From: Lachnospiraceae bacterium
Lineage (GTDB): Bacteria; Bacillota; Clostridia; Lachnospirales; Lachnospiraceae
NCBI GenBank assembly: GCA_910574805.1
Contig: CAJTCV010000004.1
Location: forward strand, 62,493 to 126,492
Direction of reading: 5' to 3'
DNA: 64,000 nt
In this document: positions 16,861-25,583 of the stretch, piece after piece
Layout: each line of letters opens with the position of its first letter
Position numbering within the stretch: the stretch's first letter is position 1
Program-made: the position numbers and the translations under genes
Notes under the pieces: generated by a model
The model's database searches: none
What the model was told of the DNA's origin: nothing
The model's input: only the letters and a program-made list of their open reading frames with translations

Positions 16861-18357
16861 TCAGGGTTTTCTGATCAGCAGATACTGCTCGTTATCCGCC
16901 AGTATCTCATACGCCGCAAGCTCCGGATGATCCGCAAGGAAGGGAATGGAGAGGATCAGGAGGCAGGGCTCCGGGTCTCTTAAAAAGACATCGGCGCCCC
17001 CGTCCCGGCAGTCCAGATCGCCTTCCAGCATGGCCAGCAGGCGCATGTTCTGTTCCCAGCCGTCCGTGTTGACGTACAGAAAGGGGTCATATGCGTCCAG
17101 ATACACAGCAGAGCCGGTCAGGTCACCGTCCCTGTCGAACTGCTCCATGACAAAGGTCTGCAGGTCATTGGAACGGGCTCCCCGTACATTGTCTGCGTAA
17201 TTATTCCATACGAAAGCAGGAGTTCCCGCACCGGTGATCAGAAGGCCAAGCGCCAGAAGCCATGCGGGAGCTTTTTCTGTCTGCAGAAATGCGGACAGGA
17301 AGACCGCGGCCAGCAGGCAGAGGGGGACGATGCAGGGGTAGACGTACCACATGAGCTTGGTGGATACGAGAGAGAAGCCGCACAGGGGCACCAGGAGCCA
17401 CAGGAGGATCCCGGTCAGGTCTGAGGCGGGCAGGGGTGTATCCTTCTTCCGAAGGGGCCGGATCCACAGGCAGAGAAGGCCTGCCAGGACGGTCAGACTC
17501 AGAAAGCCGTAGATCAGGTCAAAGTTCCAGAAGATGGAGGTGAGATAGAAGGTAAACGGAAAACCGTGTCCTTCCAGTCCGCCGGAAGCGGTCCGGCCTG
17601 CGATGTCGGCCTCGTACATGTGTCTGAAAAAGGTCAGCCCGTCGTACTGATACCGGCAGACGGCCCACAGAAGGACCGGCAGCAGGGCGCAGAGCAGGAA
17701 TCCCGCCCATTCCCGGGAGCGCATCCGCTTAAGCTCTCCGGTGAGCAGGAGGAACAGTCCGCCCACGGCGGCGATCATGCCTGCGTGAAAGCTTTTGGTC
17801 AGAAAGGCCAGTGAGAAACACAGACCGCATACACAGAGCATGCGCCGGTCCTCCGTAAGCCGCAGCATGGCGAGCATGGCAAGGGTGAAGAGGAGAAGAT
17901 ACAGGCTGTCCGCGTCTCCGGCGCGCACCAGATGCGCCTTGAACGGATAATAATTTGCCGCCAGAAAAGCCATGGTAAGAAGCGAGGCCAGGCTTCCATA
18001 GCGTCTGGCAAAGAGTCCGGTCAGGACGGATGTCAGCAGGTAGGACAGGGCGGAGAAGAACCGGAGTCCCGCTGCAGTATATCCCAACAGGGAGAATCCC
18101 GCCATAACGGACAGAAAGGAGAGCGGCGGCTTCACATTCCAGTAATCGGCTTCGCCGCAGAAAGTGTTGACCAGCCAGTCTCCCCGCTGCATCATCTCGT
18201 AGGCGGAGATTCCGTGGCGCGCCTCGTCCCAGGAGTCAATGGCTCCGATGCCCAGACAGCGGAAGCATAGAAAAGCAGTCAGGGAGCAGAGCAGTAAAAA
18301 ACATATCCAGTAGTATCGCTCGGTCAGTTTCAGAAGACCGTCATAATATCGTCTCAT
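16861..18357 (-). CDS. GT39/ArnT-like membrane glycosyltransferase
   Basis: A 498-residue polytopic protein with a short cytoplasmic N-terminus, about eleven hydrophobic helices and a soluble C-terminal tail (about residues 390-498). The first outside loop carries the PMT/ArnT motif DSWDEARHG with the catalytic-type acidic pair, and NVKPPLSF follows. Such enzymes transfer a sugar from a polyprenyl-phosphate donor onto lipid, protein or glycan outside the membrane. It is divergent from the surface-glycan operon and may decorate its product. RBS GGAGG precedes the ATG. Confidence 0.85.
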   Translation of the reverse strand: MRRYYDGLLKLTERYYWICFLLLCSLTAFLCFRCLGIGAIDSWDEARHGISAYEMMQRGDWLVNTFCGEADYWNVKPPLSFLSVMAGFSLLGYTAAGLRFFSALSYLLTSVLTGLFARRYGSLASLLTMAFLAANYYPFKAHLVRAGDADSLYLLLFTLAMLAMLRLTEDRRMLCVCGLCFSLAFLTKSFHAGMIAAVGGLFLLLTGELKRMRSREWAGFLLCALLPVLLWAVCRYQYDGLTFFRHMYEADIAGRTASGGLEGHGFPFTFYLTSIFWNFDLIYGFLSLTVLAGLLCLWIRPLRKKDTPLPASDLTGILLWLLVPLCGFSLVSTKLMWYVYPCIVPLCLLAAVFLSAFLQTEKAPAWLLALGLLITGAGTPAFVWNNYADNVRGARSNDLQTFVMEQFDRDGDLTGSAVYLDAYDPFLYVNTDGWEQNMRLLAMLEGDLDCRDGGADVFLRDPEPCLLILSIPFLADHPELAAYEILADNEQYLLIRKP

Positions 18358-18594
18358 AGAGCCTCCATGATAAACAGGATCAATTTCCGGGTGGTTATAT
18401 TTCCCTTCGGGTTTATTTTATATAGAAACATGTGTTTTTACAAGCAGTTTTTATCCGGAATCTGTTTTCTTTCTGGTGTTCTTTCCGGGCAAAAATCCAT
18501 GGTACTTGTAATAATTCTGTAATAATGTTATAATCATCCAAAATGCGGAGCATAATCCAGATAAAGAAGGGCTGACAGGGAAGAGTTGTATTTT
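18358..18594. other. Divergent intergenic region before the surface-glycan operon
   Basis: It holds the promoter at 18506-18534 for the rightward operon and AT-rich sequence near the GT39 start. No conserved RNA or operator was recognised. Confidence 0.5.
18506..18534 (+). promoter_or_regulatory. SigA-type promoter of the surface-glycan operon
   Basis: TTGTAA (18506-18511), 17-nt spacer, TATAAT (18529-18534). It is the only strong promoter seen for the first 12 kb of the plus-strand run. Confidence 0.7.
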
Positions 18595-19620
18595 ATGGAC
18601 AGACAGTTGCGCATCCCGGCAGCGGGCGTGCTGATCGCGCTTCTGGCGCTGGCGGCGGGCTGGAGCGCGAGAATGGAAAATGGATTTACCCTCCCGGCGT
18701 ATCACAATGCGGATGCCAAATTTATGGGAGCGCATATTATGACCAGTGTGGATGAGGGGCTTAAGGTGCTGGATCTTGAGGGGAATACAGTGCGTCAATA
18801 TGACGGGCTGTATGCTTCCTGGCTCTATGTGCAGGAAATTCCGGATTCAGGGGAAGGAGCGGGCGGAGCCGGTCCGAAGGCGGCGAAATACGCGGTTGCC
18901 TACAGCAATCACGCCAACGAGACGCATATCCTCCGGTTGACGGAAGAGGAAGAAGTGGTGGATGACCGGGTAGTGTTGGAGACGGATACTCTTGCCATCG
19001 ATCCTGTTCTTCTGAGAGCGGGGGACACCTGGTTCCTGACCCACACCTGGATCGAGGGTACGATCAACAATCCGGACCCGGAGGGAGAGAACGGCACTTA
19101 TACGGTGAAGCTGTACCGCTCGGAGGACCTGGAGGAATGGGAATACGTGACGGATGTCATCAGCCGGAAGCAGAATCTGGAGGACGGAGATCTCCGGTAT
19201 GCGGACGGGAGACTCTGTTATTTTTTTGAAATGGAGCAGTATGACAAGGGGCCGTCCGCGATCTGTGCCATGACCTCACAGGACGGCGGCAGGACATGGG
19301 AAGGGCCCTGGGAGCTTCTCCCCGCCGTGGCGGATCACGAGATGGCGTCCTGCGAGCCCACAGAGGGCGGATGGAGGCTGTATGTGAGCAGTGACTATGC
19401 CTGCGTGGGAGAGAGCTACCAGGGGGCTTCCGTCTACTATGCGGATTACACCAGGGATTTTGCACCGGTCCGCACGTATCAGCTTTCGGCCATGCCGGAC
19501 AACCAGAGTGTGCGCCTCTATGAGGTAAAGGAGATCGGCGGACAGCTCTGCTTCCTCTTTGCCAGGAATTTCCTGACGGACTGTGACCTGCTGCTGCGTA
19601 CTCTGGACGCGGAACCATAA
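18595..19620 (+). CDS. Secreted Asp-box (sialidase-like beta-propeller) protein
   Basis: The 341-residue protein starts with a membrane anchor or uncleaved signal (IPAAGVLIALLALAAGW). The rest is beta-rich with an Asp box SQDGGRTWEGPW near residue 222 and repeated short strands like those of five-bladed propeller glycosidases. The catalytic residues of sialidases were not recognised, so enzyme activity is uncertain; it could be a glycan-binding or GH43/GH32-like surface protein. ATG 18595 is chosen over a TTG nine bases earlier that abuts the ribosome site. It heads the glycan operon, 63 nt before rfbA. Confidence 0.6.
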   Translation: MDRQLRIPAAGVLIALLALAAGWSARMENGFTLPAYHNADAKFMGAHIMTSVDEGLKVLDLEGNTVRQYDGLYASWLYVQEIPDSGEGAGGAGPKAAKYAVAYSNHANETHILRLTEEEEVVDDRVVLETDTLAIDPVLLRAGDTWFLTHTWIEGTINNPDPEGENGTYTVKLYRSEDLEEWEYVTDVISRKQNLEDGDLRYADGRLCYFFEMEQYDKGPSAICAMTSQDGGRTWEGPWELLPAVADHEMASCEPTEGGWRLYVSSDYACVGESYQGASVYYADYTRDFAPVRTYQLSAMPDNQSVRLYEVKEIGGQLCFLFARNFLTDCDLLLRTLDAEP

Positions 19621-19682
19621 AAAGGCATTTGTGAGGTTTTTTCCGGACAGATGTGGAATTTTAAACAGGAGAATGATTGATT

Positions 19683-20552
19683 ATGAAAGGTATCATACTT
19701 GCGGGCGGCTCCGGAACGAGACTGTACCCGCTTACCAAAGCAGTATCCAAGCAGATCATGCCGGTCTACGACAAGCCCATGATCTATTATCCATTATCCA
19801 TTCTGATGCTGGCGGGCATCCGGGAGGTGCTGATCATCTCCACCCCCAGGGATCTTCCTGTATTTGAAGAGCTGCTGGGAGACGGAAGTCAGCTGGGGAT
19901 GCGGTTTGCCTATGCGGTGCAGGAGCAGCCCAGAGGTCTGGCGGACGCATTTATCATCGGAGCGGATTTCATCGGGAAGGACAGCGTGGCGCTGATTCTG
20001 GGAGACAATATTTTCTATGGACAGAGCTTCTCTCAGGTGTTGAAACGGGTGGTCTCTCATGAGAGCGGAGCGACGATCTTCGGATATTATGTGCGGGATC
20101 CGAGAGAATACGGCGTGGTGGAATTTGACGAGAACGGGATGGCGGTATCCATCGAAGAAAAGCCGGAGCATCCAAAGTCCAATTATGCGGTGCCGGGGCT
20201 GTATTTCTATGACAACGACGTGGTGGAGATCGCGCGGAATGTAAAGCCCTCTGCAAGAGGTGAGATCGAGATCACCAGTATCAACAATGAATATCTGAGA
20301 CGGGGCTGTCTGCGGGTGGAGACTCTGGGCAGGGGCTTCGCGTGGCTGGACACGGGAAATCACGATGCGCTTCTGGATGCGGCGGATTTCGTGGCGGCAT
20401 TTCAGAAGCGGCAGGGGCTTTACATCTCCTGCATCGAGGAGATCGCCTTCCGGAGGAAATTCATTGACAAGGAACAGCTTCTGAAGCTGGCGGAGCCGCT
20501 GATGAAGACGGCATACGGACAGTATCTGGTGGAAGTGGCAGGCGGGCTGTAA
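19683..20552 (+). CDS. rfbA: Glucose-1-phosphate thymidylyltransferase RfbA/RmlA
   Basis: The 289-residue enzyme makes dTDP-glucose from dTTP and glucose-1-phosphate, the first step to dTDP-L-rhamnose. The N-terminal nucleotide-binding motif [45 protein letters not shown] and [15 protein letters not shown] are all intact. Length is normal. ATG 19683 follows AGGAGA by 10 nt. rfbC is next, but rfbB and rfbD are not in this window and must be elsewhere if rhamnose is made. Confidence 0.96.
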   Translation: MKGIILAGGSGTRLYPLTKAVSKQIMPVYDKPMIYYPLSILMLAGIREVLIISTPRDLPVFEELLGDGSQLGMRFAYAVQEQPRGLADAFIIGADFIGKDSVALILGDNIFYGQSFSQVLKRVVSHESGATIFGYYVRDPREYGVVEFDENGMAVSIEEKPEHPKSNYAVPGLYFYDNDVVEIARNVKPSARGEIEITSINNEYLRRGCLRVETLGRGFAWLDTGNHDALLDAADFVAAFQKRQGLYISCIEEIAFRRKFIDKEQLLKLAEPLMKTAYGQYLVEVAGGL

Positions 20553-20601
20553 AGGACTGCAGGCACGGAGGACGAAGATCAGGGGAAGAGAGGAAACAGA
20601 T

Positions 20602-21153
20602 ATGGGAAAGATCACGGTGGAGACCTGCGGGATCGAGGGACTGAAGATCATCACTCCGGCGGTATTCGGAGACGAGCGCGGGTATTTTATGGAGACCTAC
20701 AATTACAGGGATTATGAGGCGGCCGGGATTTGGCAGGAGTTCGTACAGGACAACCAGTCTTCATCCAGAAAGGGCGTACTGAGGGGGCTGCATTTTCAGA
20801 TCAACCATCCCCAGGACAAGCTGGTGCGGGTGGTCAGCGGCGAGGTGTTTGATGTGGCGGTGGACCTTCGCCCCGGCTCTTCCACTTATGGAAAATGGCA
20901 TGGCGTGCTGCTTTCGGCGGAGAACAAGAAGCAGTTTTTTATCCCGAGAAATTTTGCGCATGGCTTCCTGGTGCTGTCGGATCAGGCGGAATTCGCCTAT
21001 AAGTGTACGGATTTTTATCATCCCAATGATGAGGGCGGGCTTGCCTGGAACGATCCGGACATCGGTGTGGACTGGCCCATACCGGAGGGGATGGAGCTGA
21101 TCATCTCTGAGAAGGACCAGAAATGGGGCGGCATCCGGGAACTGAAGAGGTAA
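20602..21153 (+). CDS. rfbC: dTDP-4-dehydrorhamnose 3,5-epimerase RfbC/RmlC
   Basis: The 183-residue cupin converts dTDP-4-keto-6-deoxyglucose to the L-form, step three of dTDP-rhamnose synthesis. Hallmarks are DERGYFMETYNYRDYEAAGI, NQSSSRKGVLRGLHFQ (catalytic His), FDVAVDLRPGSSTYGKW and FIPRNFAHGFLVLSD. It ends 12 nt before the ABC permease gene. Presence of rfbA and rfbC here points to rhamnose in the exported polymer. Confidence 0.95.
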   Translation: MGKITVETCGIEGLKIITPAVFGDERGYFMETYNYRDYEAAGIWQEFVQDNQSSSRKGVLRGLHFQINHPQDKLVRVVSGEVFDVAVDLRPGSSTYGKWHGVLLSAENKKQFFIPRNFAHGFLVLSDQAEFAYKCTDFYHPNDEGGLAWNDPDIGVDWPIPEGMELIISEKDQKWGGIRELKR

Positions 21154-21165
21154 GGAGGGGACCGG

Positions 21166-21969
21166 ATGTTTCTGGATTTCTGGAGGAACAGAAGGCTGAT
21201 CTGGAAGCTTTCAAAAAATGATTTTAAGACCCGGTATGCCGGATCTTATTTTGGTGTGGTCTGGGCCATGGTCCAGCCGGTGGTCATCGTACTGGTGTAC
21301 TGGTTTGTATTCCAGATAGGACTGAACAATGCGACTGCGGAATTGAAACAGGGAATTAAGGTTCCTTTTGTTCTTTGGCTGGTCAGCGGCATCGTGCCCT
21401 GGTTTTATTTCTCAGAGAGTCTGAGCAACGGGACCAGTGCGCTCCTGGAATATAATTATCTGGTAAAAAAGGTAGTGTTCAATATCAATATTCTGCCGCT
21501 GGTGAAGACCATGGCGGCATTGTTTATTCATGCTTTTTTCGTAGTGTTCATGGTGCTTCTGTTCGCCCTGTACGGGTATTATCCGGGGCTGCATACGCTG
21601 AAGGTGATTTATTTCAGCGCGGCGCTCATGATCTTCGTCACAGGCGTGTGCATGCTTACCAGCGCTCTGGTGGTGTTTTTCCGGGACCTGAGCCAGATCA
21701 TCAATATTTTCCTCCAGGTGGGGATCTGGATGACGCCGATCATGTGGTCTCTGGAGGATCTGCTGGTGAAATATCCGTTTCTGGCTGTGCTGAAGCTGAA
21801 TCCTCTGTGCTATATTGTGTACGGCTACCGGGGGGCGCTCTTTCAGACGGACAGCATCGGGGGGCTTGGATGGATGAATGTGTATTTCTGGGCAGTCACG
21901 GTCCTGGTCTGGGCGGTGGGGAGCAGTGTATTCCGGAAGCTGAAGGTGCATTTTGCGGATGTGCTCTAA
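21166..21969 (+). CDS. wzm: Polysaccharide ABC exporter permease (Wzm/TagG-like)
   Basis: The 267-residue ABC-2 family membrane protein has a cytoplasmic N-terminal segment LSKNDFKTRYAGSYFGVVWAMVQP, typical of O-antigen and teichoic acid exporters, and about six helices. With the ATPase encoded next it should move a lipid-linked polysaccharide across the cytoplasmic membrane. AAGGAGG sits 7 nt before ATG. It is part of the glycan operon. Confidence 0.93.
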   Translation: MFLDFWRNRRLIWKLSKNDFKTRYAGSYFGVVWAMVQPVVIVLVYWFVFQIGLNNATAELKQGIKVPFVLWLVSGIVPWFYFSESLSNGTSALLEYNYLVKKVVFNINILPLVKTMAALFIHAFFVVFMVLLFALYGYYPGLHTLKVIYFSAALMIFVTGVCMLTSALVVFFRDLSQIINIFLQVGIWMTPIMWSLEDLLVKYPFLAVLKLNPLCYIVYGYRGALFQTDSIGGLGWMNVYFWAVTVLVWAVGSSVFRKLKVHFADVL

Positions 21970-22017
21970 TGTTTTACCTGACGGGGATGTGAAAAAGTAG
22001 AGGATAAAGAGGTGGCT

Positions 22018-23298
22018 ATGGACGGCGAAGCGATCAAACTGGAACATATCACGAAGGTATATAAATTATACAGCCGGAACCGGGACCGTCTGAAGGACTC
22101 CCTGGGGCTGACGAAGAAGAAATGCTACAGCGAGCACTATGCGCTGAAGGATGTGAGCATGACAATCCGCCGGGGGGAGACGGTGGGGATCATCGGAGTC
22201 AACGGTTCCGGCAAATCGACGATTTTGAAGATCATTACCGGGGTCTTAAGCGCCACCGGCGGTACGATGGAGATTGACGGGCGGATCTCGGCGCTTCTGG
22301 AGCTGGGCGCCGGATTCAATATGGAGTATACGGGCCTGGAAAATGTGTATCTGAACGGAACCATGCTGGGCTTTACAGAAAAAGAGATAGAGGAGCGGCT
22401 GCAGGATATCCTGGATTTCGCGGATATCGGGGAATTTATCCATCAGCCGGTGAAGACCTATTCCAGCGGCATGTTCGTGCGGCTGGCTTTTGCGGTGGCG
22501 ATCAATATCGATCCGGAGATTCTGATCGTGGATGAGGCGCTGTCGGTGGGGGATGTCTTTTTTCAGGCAAAATGCTATCACAAATTTGAAGAATTTAAGA
22601 AGCTGGGGAAGACGATTCTGTTCGTCAGCCATGATCTGACCAGCATTGCCAAATACTGCGACCGGGTGGTTCTCCTTCACAGGGGTGTGAAGCTGGCGGA
22701 GGGGTCTCCCAAAGATATGGTCAATATGTATAAGAAGCTTCTGGTCCATCAGCTGGATGAGGAGACGCTGGAGGATGTGAGCGGGAAGAGCGGGATCCAT
22801 GAACATACGGAGGATGGCAGGGCGTGGAAGGACCATTTTGAGGTCAATCCGTCGATTCTGGATTATGGAGAGAAGCAGGCAGAGATCGTGGATTTTGGAA
22901 TCATCGATCAGTACGGACAGTTTTCCAGTATCATTGAGAAGGGCTCTGTGTGTCAGGTAAAGGTGCGGCTTTATTTTCATGAGCGGGTGAAGGACCCCAT
23001 ATTTACCATTACCATAAGGAACAGGCAGGGGACGGACATTACCGGAACCAACAGCATGTTCGAGCGGGTGGAGACGGGGACGGTGGAGGCGGGAGAGACG
23101 CGGATCGTGACCTATACCCAGCGGATCGACCTGCAGGGGGGAGACTATCTTCTGTCTCTCGGATGTACGGGATATGTGGGGGATGAGTTCCGGGTGTACC
23201 ACCGGCTCTACGATCTGGTGGGGATGACGGTGCTCTCGGACAAGGACACGGTGGGTTTCTATGATATGAATACGGTGATCACGGTGGAAAAGGGATAG
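22018..23298 (+). CDS. wzt: Polysaccharide ABC exporter ATPase with C-terminal extension (Wzt-like)
   Basis: The 426-residue protein has an ATPase domain (about residues 5-250: Walker A GVNGSGKS, ABC signature YSSGMFVRLAFAVA, Walker B ILIVDEAL, switch VSHD) plus about 150 extra residues. That extra beta-rich part (from about 285, VDFGIIDQYGQFSSIIEKGSV) matches the position and pattern of the Wzt-C carbohydrate-binding domain, which in E. coli O9a-type systems reads the capped chain end before export. ATG 22018 is used because AGAGG lies 5-6 nt before it. The putative capping enzyme is encoded 4 nt downstream. Confidence 0.93.
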   Translation: MDGEAIKLEHITKVYKLYSRNRDRLKDSLGLTKKKCYSEHYALKDVSMTIRRGETVGIIGVNGSGKSTILKIITGVLSATGGTMEIDGRISALLELGAGFNMEYTGLENVYLNGTMLGFTEKEIEERLQDILDFADIGEFIHQPVKTYSSGMFVRLAFAVAINIDPEILIVDEALSVGDVFFQAKCYHKFEEFKKLGKTILFVSHDLTSIAKYCDRVVLLHRGVKLAEGSPKDMVNMYKKLLVHQLDEETLEDVSGKSGIHEHTEDGRAWKDHFEVNPSILDYGEKQAEIVDFGIIDQYGQFSSIIEKGSVCQVKVRLYFHERVKDPIFTITIRNRQGTDITGTNSMFERVETGTVEAGETRIVTYTQRIDLQGGDYLLSLGCTGYVGDEFRVYHRLYDLVGMTVLSDKDTVGFYDMNTVITVEKG

Positions 23299-23302
23299 AC
23301 AG

Positions 23303-25462
23303 ATGGGCGGAAGCGGATCAGAGAAAATGGAAGAGATGGAGAGATATGGGAAGGTTGAGGTCCGGATGAATAAGGAGGGCCTGGACAGGCTGCAGACGGC
23401 ACGGCCGGAGGATGAGAAGCTCCGAAGGCTGGTGGAAGCCGGATATGACTGCCGTCGGGGAGGGGAGAACTCCTGGGAGGTCCTCTACCATTTGTCCCAT
23501 CTGCGGGGCAATCTGACCGGATGGCTGCCCATAGGAGCGCAGGATACGGTGCTGGAGTTCGGTGCGGACACGGGACAGCTCACAGGGGGATATCTTGCGA
23601 AGGCCGGACGGGTGATCTGCATGGAAGAGAGTATAAGCCGCTGCCGGATTCTGGCCATGCGGTATGAGAAGGCGGAGAATCTGGAAGTATGGGCGGGCGA
23701 TCCCTGGGAGAATCTGGAGCGGACCGGCCGGCTTTTTGACTGGATCCTGGCGCCCGGCGTGCTGGCGGAGGCCCGGAGATATTTTGCAGGGGAAGCGCCG
23801 GAGGCGGAGGCGGTCCGCCGGCTTATAAAATATCTGAAATCCAGGGGCCGTCTGGTGCTGGTATCGGACAACCGGTTCGGGCTGAAATACTGGGCCGGTG
23901 CGATGGAACCTCATACCGGAAGGTATTTTGACAGTCTGGAGGGGAACGGCGTCTCTTTTTCCAGAAAGGAGCTGGAGCAGATCCTGCGGGAGAGCGGCTG
24001 CGGGACTGCGGCCTTCTACTACCCTTACCCGGAACGATGGTTTCCTACGGCGGTCTATTCAGATGAATGGCTTCCAAAGGCCGGGGAGCTGGATCAGAAT
24101 CTCCGGAATTTTGAGGGGGAACGTCTTCTTTTATTTGATGAAAAAAAGGTCTATGACCGTCTGATTGCAGACGGAAGATATCCGGAATTTGCCAATGCCT
24201 ATGTGTGCGTTGTCGGTCCGGAGGCAGAGGAACGGGTCATTTACTGTAAATATTCCAATGACCGGGCGGAACGCTTTATGCTGCGTACAGATATTGTGAA
24301 AAATGCAGCAGGTTATGAGGTGCGGAAGGTTCCTCTGACAAAAGCGGCGGAAAAGCATGTCAGGAACATGAAATCCTGGGAAGAAATACTTGACAGATCG
24401 TATAAAAAGAATCATATTAGTGCTAATCGGTGTGAGCTGAGAAGCGGCACTGCCTGTTTTGAATTTCTGAAGGGGCGGACTCTGGAAGCGGAGCTGGACG
24501 AACTGCGCAGCCGGAAGGACTACAGCGGACTTTTATCCAGGCTGTTCTGGTTCCGGGAGCTTCTGACGGAGACGCTGAAGCCGGAGGTGAAGCCTTTCAA
24601 GGTGACAGAGACCTTTCTTGAGATGTTTGGAAGCCCTTCTTTTGAAAAAGCATATGAGGGTGCGGACGTGAACAATCTGGACTGGATCTTCGGGAATCTG
24701 ATGGAAACGGAAGCAGGAATCCAGATCATCGACTATGAGTGGACCTTTCCGGTGCAGGTTCCGGTGGAGTATCTGCTGTGGCGCGCCCTGTCCCTTTACC
24801 TTCACAGCAGGGAGGATCTGGAGCATCTGGGGCTTATGGCGCAGATGGGGATCAGTCCCCGGGAGGAAGAGATCTTTGCAGGGATGGAGCATCATTTTCA
24901 GATGTGGCTTCTGGACGGCACCGTGACCATCGGCGCCCGCTATCTGGCCACGGCCGGCCGCACCATCGGCCTGCCGGAGATGACCGGGCGCGCGGAAAAG
25001 GATCAGATCCAGGTGTATGTGGATACCGGCAGCGGCTTCCGGGAATCGGAGAGCTTCCGGGTCTGGACCGAACCGGACAAGCAGGGTATTGTCCACCTGG
25101 AGCTGCTTCTTCCGGAGGGCGTGCGCGCCCTGCGGCTGGACCCTGCCGAGACGCCCTGCCTTCTGAAGGTCAGACGCCTCCTGGGAGAGCTGGGGGGCTC
25201 CTATCCTCTCGCCTGGGTTCACAACGGGCGGGAACTGGAGGAGCAGGGCATCCTGTATACGACCACGGATCCGCAGATTACTGTCCCGGAAGTGGTTCCG
25301 GGCACCGGCCGCGTCTATGCGGAATTTACGGTTCAGGAGCTGTATCCGGATACGGCGTATGCCTGTATGAATCTGCTGAACCGTGTGCGCGCCGCTGAGA
25401 GGCTCTATGATACGGGCCTCTTCCGGCTGATGAAGAAAGTAAGGCGTCTGCTCCGGCGCTGA
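23303..25462 (+). CDS. Methyltransferase-kinase fusion, WbdD-like candidate chain terminator
   Basis: The 719-residue protein has three parts. Residues about 40-260 form a class I SAM methyltransferase (motif I VLEFGADTGQLTGGYLA near residue 83, variant of the usual GxGxG). Residues about 270-540 look like a kinase of the APH/WbdD type: LDWIFGNLM near 459 keeps the catalytic Asp and the Asn five residues later, and IDYEW near 476 supplies the metal-binding Asp. Residues about 570-690 are a beta domain with the motif LRLDPAE seen in clostridial and actinobacterial glycan enzymes. It follows wzt by 4 nt. Methylation plus phosphorylation of the chain end is inferred, not proven. Confidence 0.7.
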   Translation: MGGSGSEKMEEMERYGKVEVRMNKEGLDRLQTARPEDEKLRRLVEAGYDCRRGGENSWEVLYHLSHLRGNLTGWLPIGAQDTVLEFGADTGQLTGGYLAKAGRVICMEESISRCRILAMRYEKAENLEVWAGDPWENLERTGRLFDWILAPGVLAEARRYFAGEAPEAEAVRRLIKYLKSRGRLVLVSDNRFGLKYWAGAMEPHTGRYFDSLEGNGVSFSRKELEQILRESGCGTAAFYYPYPERWFPTAVYSDEWLPKAGELDQNLRNFEGERLLLFDEKKVYDRLIADGRYPEFANAYVCVVGPEAEERVIYCKYSNDRAERFMLRTDIVKNAAGYEVRKVPLTKAAEKHVRNMKSWEEILDRSYKKNHISANRCELRSGTACFEFLKGRTLEAELDELRSRKDYSGLLSRLFWFRELLTETLKPEVKPFKVTETFLEMFGSPSFEKAYEGADVNNLDWIFGNLMETEAGIQIIDYEWTFPVQVPVEYLLWRALSLYLHSREDLEHLGLMAQMGISPREEEIFAGMEHHFQMWLLDGTVTIGARYLATAGRTIGLPEMTGRAEKDQIQVYVDTGSGFRESESFRVWTEPDKQGIVHLELLLPEGVRALRLDPAETPCLLKVRRLLGELGGSYPLAWVHNGRELEEQGILYTTTDPQITVPEVVPGTGRVYAEFTVQELYPDTAYACMNLLNRVRAAERLYDTGLFRLMKKVRRLLRR

Positions 25463-25506
25463 AGAATGTGAAAAATCTGACAAAGTATCCCGGAAACCGG
25501 CAACCA

Positions 25507-25562
25507 GCATCTGCCGGGCGGCCCAAAACCATTCCAGGCATCGGGCGGCGTCAGGCAGATGC
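25507..25562. repeat. Inverted repeat in the 121-nt gap before the GT2 gene
   Basis: GCATCTGCC (25507-25515) and GGCAGATGC (25554-25562) are perfect 9-bp arms around a loop that contains GGGCGGC twice. No T run follows, so it is not a simple terminator; it could be an mRNA processing or attenuation site inside the operon. Confidence 0.35.
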
Positions 25563-25583
25563 GGAACTGTAATAAGGAAGAGT

